Shown here: one piece after another, positions 1-5,087 of the stretch
Layout: the number at the start of each line of letters is the position of its first letter
Numbering within the stretch: position 1 is the first letter of the stretch
DNA from: Propionivibrio sp.
GTDB taxonomy: Bacteria; Pseudomonadota; Gammaproteobacteria; Burkholderiales; Rhodocyclaceae
Reading direction: 5' to 3'
Assembly (NCBI GenBank): GCA_003249625.1
Contig: QKII01000350.1
Coordinates: 1 to 6,948 of the forward strand
Length of the DNA stretch: 6,948 nt
Program-made: the position numbers and the translations under genes
Notes under the pieces: model-generated
Told to the model about the DNA's origin: nothing
Database searches by the model: none
What the model saw: the letters and a program-made list of their open reading frames with translations, nothing else

Positions 1-146
1 GCCGTCTGAGGCAGACGGGTGCGCTGGCGTGGAATGTCGATTGCCCGGTTGTGCGAAAGCTCCCGATGCGCCTCCTCGACCGCATCGATGGTCATCGGCA
101 TGGTTAGCAGTTGGCGGACATCGTCCTCATTCAGAAACAGCGCCAT
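1..146 (-). CDS. Ornithine cyclodeaminase / mu-crystallin family protein, N-terminal fragment
   Basis: Only the first 48 codons are in the window; the gene continues beyond position 1. The translation begins MALFLNEDDVRQLLTMPM and continues through a DAVEEAHRELS helix to an IPRQRTRLP stretch. That is the usual N-terminal pattern of the ornithine cyclodeaminase/mu-crystallin superfamily: a short strand, the 'DV..LL.M.DAI..VE.AF' helix, then a substrate-side R-x-R segment. Members are NAD(P)-dependent and include ornithine cyclodeaminase (ornithine to proline plus ammonia), alanine dehydrogenase, pyrroline-2-carboxylate reductase and EutC-like ectoine enzymes, so the substrate cannot be assigned from this fragment. 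The ATG at 146-144 has a strong Shine-Dalgarno GAGGAGG at 157-151. The gene lies 76 bases downstream of potI on the same strand with no convincing terminator between, so it is probably the last or a later gene of the polyamine operon. Confidence 0.8.
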   Translation of the reverse strand, partial: MALFLNEDDVRQLLTMPMTIDAVEEAHRELSHNRAIDIPRQRTRLPQT

Positions 147-222
147 TTCCCCTCCTCAAGTCGTATCTGCATTGTTAAAAATCACAGGCTGACCGCCACG
201 GTCACGCCCCTGTTCCCTTGCG

Positions 223-1068
223 TCAACCAGCGCGCTGCGCGGCAGCAACCTCCAGCGAACGCCTGCGCTCCTGTTGCGCCATAACGTAACTGGCAATGGT
301 TACCCCGATGGCCACGATGACCACAACAACTGTCGCAATCGCGTTGACCGACGGGTTCAGTCCCAGCCGCGCCCGCGAGAAGATGACCAACGGCATGGTC
401 GTCGAGCCAGGACCTGACAGAAATGCAGACAGCACGACATCATCGAGCGACAGAGTGAAGGTCAGCAGCCAGGCAGAAAGAAGCGCTTGCGCGATCATCG
501 GAATCGTGATCAGAAAAAACACCTGCCACGGTTTCGCGCCGAGATCCTGCGCCGCTTCCTCCAACTGCGGATTAAGGTCGCGCAACCGCGCCTGAATGAC
601 CACAGTGGCGTAGGCCATACCCACCAGAAGATGGCCCAGCCAGATGGTCACCATCCCGCGATCCGGAACACCGAGCAGTCGCTGCAGGGAAACGAGCATC
701 AGCAGCAATGACAGGCCGACGATGACTTCCGGCATGACGAGCGGCGCGCTGACCATCCCGGAAAAGAAAGTGCGCCCGAAAAAGCGCGGGTAGCGATGCA
801 GCGATGCCGCCGCCAGACTTCCAAGGATCACCGCGGCTGTCGCCGTCGAGGTGGCTATTTTCAGCGACAACCAGAGACTTTCCTTCAGGTCGCTGTCAAC
901 GAGGAGTGCCTGGTACCAGCGCAGGCTGAATCCCCCCCAGACATTCGGAACGCTCGATTCCGTAAAGCTGTAGACGACGAGCGACACGATCGGCAGGTAG
1001 AGGAAGCCGAAGACCACGAGCATCCAGAGTCGGGATAACAGCCGGGATTTCCTGTCCGATCGCATCAT
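223..1068 (-). CDS. potI: Putrescine/polyamine ABC transporter permease PotI
   Basis: This is one of two inner-membrane permease subunits of a PotFGHI-type polyamine importer. It has 281 aa, the same length I recall for E. coli PotI, and resembles it throughout (VWGGFSLRWYQ, SAPLVMPEVIVGLSLLL, FTLSLDDVVLSAFLSGPG). Six hydrophobic segments are visible, at about residues 13-35, 70-90, 105-127, 140-158, 192-214 and 242-264. The cytoplasmic coupling helix with the EAA motif (EEAAQDLGAKPWQVFFLITIP, about 170-190) contacts the ATPase. The start is ambiguous: two ATG codons are in tandem (1068-1066 and 1065-1063). The first overlaps the potH stop as ATGA but sits only 1 base after AGGAGG (1075-1070). 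The second has a 4-base spacing and a TGATG stop/start overlap, so it may be the main start. Expression is probably coupled to potH. Confidence 0.95.
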   Translation of the reverse strand: MMRSDRKSRLLSRLWMLVVFGFLYLPIVSLVVYSFTESSVPNVWGGFSLRWYQALLVDSDLKESLWLSLKIATSTATAAVILGSLAAASLHRYPRFFGRTFFSGMVSAPLVMPEVIVGLSLLLMLVSLQRLLGVPDRGMVTIWLGHLLVGMAYATVVIQARLRDLNPQLEEAAQDLGAKPWQVFFLITIPMIAQALLSAWLLTFTLSLDDVVLSAFLSGPGSTTMPLVIFSRARLGLNPSVNAIATVVVVIVAIGVTIASYVMAQQERRRSLEVAAAQRAG

Positions 1069-1985
1069 CCCTCCTGCGCCTGTACCTGATTGCGGCCAAA
1101 GATGGCGAGCGGGACGATGATGACGAGGATCATCACCACGGCAACCATGGATGCCATCGGCCAGTCATTGTTGGAAAAGAATTCGTCCCACAATACGCGG
1201 CCGATCATCAGCGTCTCGGGGCCGCCGAGCAGTTCCGGAATCACGTACTCGCCGACACAGGGGATGAACACCAGCATGAATCCCGCAACGATCCCGGAAC
1301 GTGACAGCGGCACCGTAATGCGCCAGAAGGCCTGCCACGGGGTCGCACCAAGATCCTGCGCCGCCTCGATCAGGCGCAGATCCATCCTCGACAGGGTGGC
1401 ATACAGCGGCAGCACCATGAAAGGCAGATAGGTATAAACCATGCCGAGCACGAGGCTGAACGGGCTGTACATCAGCTGATCGGGCGACGGGATCATCCCC
1501 AAAAAGGCGAGCACCTCGTCAATCCCCAGCGCGTGAATCGGCGCCCCGACCCAGCCGTTCGGTTCCAGCAGGCTTTTCCAGGCATAAACACGAATCAGGA
1601 AACTGGTCCAGAACGGCAGCATGACACCCATCAGCAACGCGGGCTGCCAGCGCCGCTCGCTGCGCGCCATGAAGTAGGCGAACGGATAGCCAATCAGCAG
1701 GCAGAAGGTCGCGGTGATGAGCGCATACTTGAGCGAGACGAAATACGTCGCGACATACAGATCATCGGTAACCAGTTGAATGAAGCTGGCAAGGTGGAGT
1801 TGCAGGGTCAACACGCCGTCCGACAACGTCAGCAACGGCGAGATCAGCGCACCGTCCATCTGCGCCAGACTGATGCGGAACACAAGCAGGAAGGGCAGCA
1901 GGAAAAATATCGACAGCCATACGAATGGGACGCCAATCACGGCAACCCGCGAGCGCGGCCGCCAGGAACCCGTCAGAAAAGGCAT
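1065..1985 (-). CDS. potH: Putrescine/polyamine ABC transporter permease PotH
   Basis: This is the partner permease of PotI in the inner membrane. It has 306 aa, slightly shorter than the roughly 317 aa of E. coli PotH because of a shorter N-terminal tail. Hydrophobic segments are visible at about 13-38, 82-107, 116-138, 176-198, 230-250 and 275-297. The EAA coupling motif (EAAQDLGATPWQAFWRITV) lies at 207-225, and the family-typical GEYVIPELLGG and LMIGRVLWDEFF follow at 245-270. The ATG at 1985-1983 is preceded by an excellent Shine-Dalgarno 7 bases away that overlaps the potG stop codon. The gene ends inside the potI start region. Order and spacing support co-transcription with potG and potI. 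The family assignment is firm; exact substrate depends on PotF. Confidence 0.95.
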   Translation of the reverse strand: MPFLTGSWRPRSRVAVIGVPFVWLSIFFLLPFLLVFRISLAQMDGALISPLLTLSDGVLTLQLHLASFIQLVTDDLYVATYFVSLKYALITATFCLLIGYPFAYFMARSERRWQPALLMGVMLPFWTSFLIRVYAWKSLLEPNGWVGAPIHALGIDEVLAFLGMIPSPDQLMYSPFSLVLGMVYTYLPFMVLPLYATLSRMDLRLIEAAQDLGATPWQAFWRITVPLSRSGIVAGFMLVFIPCVGEYVIPELLGGPETLMIGRVLWDEFFSNNDWPMASMVAVVMILVIIVPLAIFGRNQVQAQEG

Positions 1986-1992
1986 GCCGGCA

Positions 1993-1998
1993 CCTCCT
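1993..1998 (-). promoter_or_regulatory. Ribosome binding site of potH overlapping the potG stop codon
   Basis: The minus strand reads CACTAGGAGGTGCCGGCATG across the junction. AGGAGG (1998-1993) includes the last two bases of the potG TAG stop (1999-1997) and stands 7 bases from the potH ATG. A ribosome terminating on potG therefore ends on the potH Shine-Dalgarno, a standard arrangement for coupled translation of subunits needed in fixed ratio. Confidence 0.75.
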
Positions 1999-3106
1999 AG
2001 TGCGTCAGCACGACTTGCGCCGACGGTGGCCAGCTCGCCCAGACAGTATCGTCCCAGGTCGGCTTGCTTTCACAATGACGCTGATCGTTCTCTTCGCTGA
2101 CCTTGAGCTTGGCCCCGCTCGGCAGTCTGAGGAAATACACGCTATAGCTGCCGAAATAGGACATCTCCTCGACAACCCCTTGGACCCGGTTATGTTCGCC
2201 TTCAGGCTCTTCGCGACTCAGGTAGATCTTTTCCGGACGCAGCGCGACCGTGACGGGCAAACCAACGTGACCGGTTATTCCGTGGCCGACGTAATGCACG
2301 CAGTCGTCGCATTCGATGGTTACGGAACTCGGTTGATCGTCAATGACGACCCCTTCCATCAAGTTGACGTTGCCGATGAAATCGGCAACGAAGCGGCTGT
2401 TCGGCGTTTCGTAAAGCTCGTTCGGCACATCAACCTGTAACAGCAACCCTTCGTCCATCACACCGATCCGGTCAGCCATCGTCATAGCCTCTTCCTGATC
2501 ATGGGTCACCATGACGCACGTCACGCCGACATCCTTGATGATATTGACGAGTTCGATCTGTGTTTCCTCCCGCAACTTCTTGTCGAGCGCACCGAGAGGC
2601 TCGTCGAGCAGCAGCAACTGCGGCCGCTTGACCAGGCTACGCGCCAGTGCGACGCGTTGCTGCTGCCCGCCGGAGAGCTGGTGCGGCTTGCGCTTGCCGA
2701 ACTTCTCAAGCTTGACAAGCCGCAACATGCTCTCGACGCGCAGGGCAATTTCGTCCTTCGGCAAGCCGTCGCGGCGCAGCCCGAACGCGATGTTGTCCCA
2801 CACCGAGAGATGCGGAAACAGCGCATACGACTGGAACATCATGTTGATCGGCCGACGATACGGTTCAAGCCCTGAAAGATCGTGACCATTCAGGATAATT
2901 TGCCCGGACGTCGGGGTTTCGAACCCCGCCAGCATCCGAAGCAGTGTGGTCTTGCCACACCCAGACGACCCCAGCAGGGCAAAAATCTCGCCGCGGGCGA
3001 TATCGAGGCTGACCGAATCGACCGCCCTGACCGCGCCGAAATCTTTCACGACCTCCTTGATCTGAAGAAAACCGGGATCGTCGGGAACGGGGAACGAAGT
3101 ACTCAT
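1997..3106 (-). CDS. potG: Polyamine ABC transporter ATP-binding protein PotG
   Basis: This is the ATPase subunit of the importer, working as a dimer on the cytoplasmic face of PotHI. It has 369 aa against about 377 in E. coli PotG. All nucleotide-binding motifs are intact: Walker A GSSGCGKTT at 46-54, Q-loop Gln92 in FQSYALF, signature LSGGQ at 144-148, Walker B LLLLDEP at 164-170, D-loop ALD at 173-175 and switch His202 in THDQEEAM. The C-terminal regulatory TOBE-type domain (about 285-365) has the hallmark VALRPEKIYLS and ends in a TWDDTVWASW...VVLT pattern typical of PotG. A CDDCVH motif (266-271) precedes it. The ATG at 3106 is 6 bases after the potF stop. Its Shine-Dalgarno is weak (AGGCGG, too close at 2 bases), so translation probably depends on coupling to potF. 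Confidence 0.95.
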   Translation of the reverse strand: MSTSFPVPDDPGFLQIKEVVKDFGAVRAVDSVSLDIARGEIFALLGSSGCGKTTLLRMLAGFETPTSGQIILNGHDLSGLEPYRRPINMMFQSYALFPHLSVWDNIAFGLRRDGLPKDEIALRVESMLRLVKLEKFGKRKPHQLSGGQQQRVALARSLVKRPQLLLLDEPLGALDKKLREETQIELVNIIKDVGVTCVMVTHDQEEAMTMADRIGVMDEGLLLQVDVPNELYETPNSRFVADFIGNVNLMEGVVIDDQPSSVTIECDDCVHYVGHGITGHVGLPVTVALRPEKIYLSREEPEGEHNRVQGVVEEMSYFGSYSVYFLRLPSGAKLKVSEENDQRHCESKPTWDDTVWASWPPSAQVVLTH

Positions 3107-3112
3107 TGCCGC

Positions 3113-4234
3113 CTATCGATTGGCCTTGAAGTTGGTGAAGGTACGGGTAATGAGGCGGCGCGTTGCCTGATCCGGCACGCCGGGAGCAAGCATCGACTCA
3201 AGCACGCTTGCCGAGGGGAAGACTGCCTCGTTCTTGGCAATCGCCGGAGTAACGTGCGGCAGGGACGCCTTGTTGGGATTGGCGAAGAAAACGGTGTTCG
3301 TCAAGCTGGCATGGACCTCCGGGCGCAAGATGTAATCAATCCACTTGTGCGCGTTCTCGACGTTCTTGGCATCTTTCGGGATCGCCATCACGTCGAAGAA
3401 CAGCAAACCACCGCTCTTCGGCACCAGCACCTTGATGTTCTGCTTGGTCTTGTTCTCGACCGCGCGGTTGGAGGCGATCATGATGTCTCCCGACCATCCG
3501 AGCACGGCGCAGATCCCGCCCTTGGACAGTTGATTGATGTAGTCCGAACCGGAGCCGACGAAGCGCGTCACGTGCGGACGAATCGCCTTGAGCATCTTCT
3601 CCGCGGCTGCGTAATCGGCCTTGTCCTTGCTGTAAGGATCCTTGCCGAGGTAGTGCAGCGCGATCGGCATCACTTCCGAAGCCGAGTCGAGGAAAGCAAC
3701 GCCGCATTTCTTCAGTTTGCTGGCGTAGTCCGGCTTGAACAGTAAATCCCAGGCATTTTCCGGCAGTTCGCCGCCTCCGAGCGCCTGCTTGACCTTGTCC
3801 ACGTTGACTCCAACCGTGGTGTAGCCCCACAGCCAGTCGACGAGATAGTCGTTGCCCGGATCCATTTTCGCCAGCTGCGCCTGAATCGCCGGATCCAGGT
3901 TCTTCAGGTTCGGCAATTTGCTTTTGTCGAGTTTCTGCAACAAACCCGCCGCGATCTGCTGCTTGGCGAAATGCGAGCCCGGAACGACGATGTCGTAACC
4001 GGAGTTACCCGCCACGAGCTTCGCGTGCAATGACTCGTTGCTGTCGAACATGTCATAGCGAACCTTGATGCCAGTTTCTTTCTCGAAGTTCTTGACCGTA
4101 TCCGGCGCGATGTAGTCGGCCCAGTTGTAGATATTGAGAACCCCGGCCTCTTGCGCGGTCGCGCCGCCGACTGCCAGAACGCAGGCAGACATGATCACGA
4201 GCCGACGAAGTTTTGCCGAAATGGAAGTTTTCAT
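3113..4234 (-). CDS. potF: Polyamine-binding periplasmic protein PotF
   Basis: This is the periplasmic substrate-binding protein that delivers putrescine or a related polyamine to PotGHI. It has 373 aa (about 370 in E. coli PotF). An N-terminal signal peptide is visible: basic KLRR, a hydrophobic core, then ATA|QE with predicted cleavage after Ala27. The mature part starts with the family signature LNIYNWADYIAPDTV and includes FDSNE, WDLLFKP, CGVAFLD, GWSGDI, FFDVMAIP and YILRPEV. Residues equivalent to E. coli PotF ligand contacts Trp37, Asp39, Glu185, Trp244, Asp247, Phe276 and Asp278 are kept (Trp38, Asp40, Glu187, Trp247, Asp250, Phe279, Asp281). Ser38, Ser85 and Tyr314 equivalents are changed, so the exact polyamine is uncertain. 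I chose the ATG at 4234-4232 over the in-frame TTG one codon upstream because GGGAG (4246-4242) is 7 bases from the ATG. It is the first gene of the operon. Confidence 0.94.
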   Translation of the reverse strand: MKTSISAKLRRLVIMSACVLAVGGATAQEAGVLNIYNWADYIAPDTVKNFEKETGIKVRYDMFDSNESLHAKLVAGNSGYDIVVPGSHFAKQQIAAGLLQKLDKSKLPNLKNLDPAIQAQLAKMDPGNDYLVDWLWGYTTVGVNVDKVKQALGGGELPENAWDLLFKPDYASKLKKCGVAFLDSASEVMPIALHYLGKDPYSKDKADYAAAEKMLKAIRPHVTRFVGSGSDYINQLSKGGICAVLGWSGDIMIASNRAVENKTKQNIKVLVPKSGGLLFFDVMAIPKDAKNVENAHKWIDYILRPEVHASLTNTVFFANPNKASLPHVTPAIAKNEAVFPSASVLESMLAPGVPDQATRRLITRTFTNFKANR

Positions 4235-4241
4235 CAAAGGT

Positions 4242-4246
4242 CTCCC
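4242..4246 (-). promoter_or_regulatory. Ribosome binding site deciding the potF start
   Basis: GGGAG on the minus strand lies 7 bases before the ATG at 4234 but only 4 before the alternative TTG at 4237. The better codon and the better spacing agree on the ATG, giving a protein that begins MKTSISAKLRR. Confidence 0.65.
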
Positions 4247-4278
4247 GGAAGGAAAATTGGCCCCAAGGAAAGCTGCGT

Positions 4279-4284
4279 ATGATA
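4279..4284 (-). promoter_or_regulatory. Possible sigma-70 -10 element for potF
   Basis: TATCAT on the minus strand matches five of six bases of TATAAT and would start transcription near 4272, giving a leader of about 38 bases. No good -35 hexamer is present at 16-18 bases upstream (best about 2 of 6), so it would need an activator, or it may be chance. It could be a basal promoter next to the sigma-54-like one upstream. Confidence 0.25.
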
Positions 4285-4318
4285 CCGAATCAACAGTTTA
4301 CGAACCACAGCGACACAA

Positions 4319-4334
4319 CGGGGAACTAACCCCG
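4319..4334 (-). repeat. GC-rich hairpin upstream of potF
   Basis: CGGGG-AACTAA-CCCCG forms a perfect 5-bp stem with a 6-base loop on either strand. An alternative pairing, GGAAC (4322-4326) with GTTCC (4337-4341), would exclude it. No T-run follows on the minus strand, so it is not an intrinsic terminator for dsbB. It lies directly after the predicted sigma-54 start site (about 4336) and could form the 5' end of that mRNA, or be a protein-binding palindrome. Confidence 0.35.
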
Positions 4335-4345
4335 CGGTTCCATGA

Positions 4346-4361
4346 AGCAAACAATGCGCCC
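4346..4361 (-). promoter_or_regulatory. Candidate sigma-54 (-24/-12) promoter of the pot operon
   Basis: The minus strand reads GGGCGCATTGTTTGCT. Compared with the sigma-54 consensus TGGCACG-N4-TTGCW it matches 9 of 12 defined bases. It has the essential GG (4360-4359) and GC (4348-4347) dinucleotides with exactly 10 bases between them, and a full TTGCT at -12. Transcription would begin near 4336, leaving a leader of about 100 bases before potF. As I recall, E. coli potFGHI is counted among the nitrogen-limitation (NtrC) genes, so such a promoter is biologically reasonable. It is a sequence match only. Confidence 0.45.
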
Positions 4362-4401
4362 GAGCTTTTTGGCGGTTTGTCCCTGCTACGCCCCGAAGAA
4401 C

Positions 4402-4418
4402 GCACCACAAAGTCCCGA
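4402..4418 (-). promoter_or_regulatory. Candidate NtrC-like half-site, promoter-proximal
   Basis: On the minus strand a complete TGGTGC (4407-4402) fits the right half of the NtrC consensus GCACCA-N5-TGGTGC. The left half is poor (2 of 6). Its centre is about 74 bases upstream of the predicted sigma-54 start and 22 bases, about two helical turns, from the second site. Alone it would be weak evidence. Confidence 0.3.
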
Positions 4419-4423
4419 TCCGC

Positions 4424-4440
4424 GCACCATTACAAAGCGC
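4424..4440 (-). promoter_or_regulatory. Candidate NtrC-like binding site, promoter-distal
   Basis: On the plus strand the 17-mer reads GCACCATTACAAAGCGC. One half (GCACCA) is perfect, and the other half AAGCGC keeps three of six bases, including the outer GC. The overall GC-N13-GC spacing is that of NtrC sites. It is centred about 96 bases upstream of the predicted sigma-54 start, within the usual enhancer range, and lies just past the dsbB stop codon. Confidence 0.4.
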
Positions 4441-4451
4441 CGACCGGCAAA

Positions 4452-4955
4452 CTACTTGAATCGCCCTCCGTCAGCGCGACGTATCCAAACGAACCGCACG
4501 AAGACAGCCGCGAGAACAAGAAAGCACAGCATCGACCAGTTGGCCAGAGACAACCCGAGGAAGACCCAGTCCTTCTCCTTGCACAGCCCGGTAACCATGA
4601 ACATCGATGGCCACACGCTACCCAGCCAGTCAACGATCCTCTCGACAAGAGTGGGATCACCGAAACCACATTCAATCGCATCCTCGGGCGCGAATTGCAT
4701 CCAGCTTTGCTTGCCCGCGGAAAGAACTCCCACGACGGCAACGACAACCGCCAGCACGCTCCACGCTTTTGCCCAATCGGGCTTCAAGACACCGAAAACC
4801 CCTATGAATGCAAGAACCATGTAGATCAATCTCTGGAAATTGCACCAATAGCACGGCTGCAGCCGATAGAGTTCTCCCAGCGTCAAACCTGCCCCGAGAA
4901 GCCCGAGTGAAACAACTGCCAGACCGCCAAAAAGCATTCGTGGAGAAATGCGCAT
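4452..4955 (-). CDS. dsbB: Disulfide bond formation protein B (quinone-linked DsbA oxidase)
   Basis: DsbB is an inner-membrane protein that reoxidises the periplasmic thiol oxidase DsbA and passes the electrons to quinone. The 167-aa protein has four hydrophobic helices (about 9-27, 42-58, 65-80 and 137-156). The first cysteine pair is CYWC (Cys35, Cys38) after helix 1, with Arg42 at the position of the quinone-site Arg48 of E. coli. The second pair is Cys96 and Cys125 in the second periplasmic loop, so all four catalytic cysteines are present. The GLCKEKDWVFLGLSLANWS segment after Cys125 is typical of the family. No dsbA is nearby. The ATG at 4955 has no clear Shine-Dalgarno (only GGG about 8 bases away), and its first base is part of an inverted repeat. 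An internal ATG at codon 7 has no better ribosome site. It is divergent from rstA. Confidence 0.93.
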   Translation of the reverse strand: MRISPRMLFGGLAVVSLGLLGAGLTLGELYRLQPCYWCNFQRLIYMVLAFIGVFGVLKPDWAKAWSVLAVVVAVVGVLSAGKQSWMQFAPEDAIECGFGDPTLVERIVDWLGSVWPSMFMVTGLCKEKDWVFLGLSLANWSMLCFLVLAAVFVRFVWIRRADGGRFK

Positions 4956-4993
4956 GATAGAAACCCGGAAAAAAAACGTTGAGAATTCTATCA
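4955..4993. repeat. 8-bp inverted repeat between dsbB start and its promoter
   Basis: TGATAGAA (4955-4962) and TTCTATCA (4986-4993) are perfect inverted copies 31 bases apart, about three helical turns. The inner spacer contains A8 (4969-4976). One arm overlaps the dsbB start codon by a base and the other overlaps the candidate extended -10 of dsbB. Because the distal arm would lie upstream of the predicted transcription start, a DNA operator explains it better than an mRNA hairpin. The regulator is unknown. Confidence 0.4.
4985..4993 (-). promoter_or_regulatory. Candidate extended -10 promoter of dsbB
   Basis: On the minus strand TGATAGAAT carries the TGn extension and a -10 hexamer TAGAAT matching five of six consensus bases. 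No recognisable -35 is seen 16-18 bases upstream, as is usual for extended -10 promoters. Transcription would begin near 4978, giving a leader of about 23 bases that starts with a T8 tract. Confidence 0.45.
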
Positions 4994-5044
4994 GCGCCGA
5001 ACCTGTTTTCTCTTTCCATTCGCAGTACGATGCGATTCATCGAG

Positions 5045-5050
5045 TATCAT
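5045..5050 (+). promoter_or_regulatory. Weak candidate -10 element for rstA
   Basis: TATCAT matches five of six -10 bases and lies about 38 bases before the rstA ATG. No matching -35 stands at the right distance. The region 4994-5044 shows no clear match to the RstA box as I remember it from enterobacteria, so autoregulation is not evident from sequence. Confidence 0.2.
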
Positions 5051-5087
5051 CTTGTCGATCCATTTTCTGGAACGTCATCACAACACC

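Noticed and set aside
190..204. Hairpin TGACCG-TGG-CGGTCA after potI as a terminator
   Set aside because: The 6-bp stem is followed by GCCTGTGA before the T-run on the minus strand, so the U-tract is not adjacent to the stem. A strong ribosome site for the next gene just downstream also argues for read-through.
2882..3745. 287-codon plus-strand open frame opposite potG and potF
   Set aside because: It lies wholly antisense to two genes with intact family motifs, has an Arg/His/Asp-rich composition typical of the complement of GC-rich coding sequence, and shows no recognisable domain.
4175..4186. Possible lipobox (MSAC) in the PotF signal peptide
   Set aside because: The cysteine sits inside the hydrophobic core with Met at -3, and a good signal peptidase I site (ATA|QE) follows. 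Soluble periplasmic PotF is the better reading.
4134..4910. 258-codon plus-strand open frame crossing the potF-dsbB gap
   Set aside because: It is antisense to the potF start and most of dsbB, is low in hydrophobic structure, has no ribosome site of note, and would run through the regulatory gap. It is best explained as a chance frame.
4956..4992. mRNA hairpin hiding the dsbB start codon
   Set aside because: The distal arm overlaps the predicted -10 and would not be transcribed from that promoter. The loop of 23 bases and 8-bp AT-rich stem would also be weak.
5052..5087. Upstream TTG start giving RstA 12 extra residues
   Set aside because: Response regulators begin their first beta strand a few residues from the start, and the ATG at 5088 gives the family length. 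The TTG has no ribosome site.
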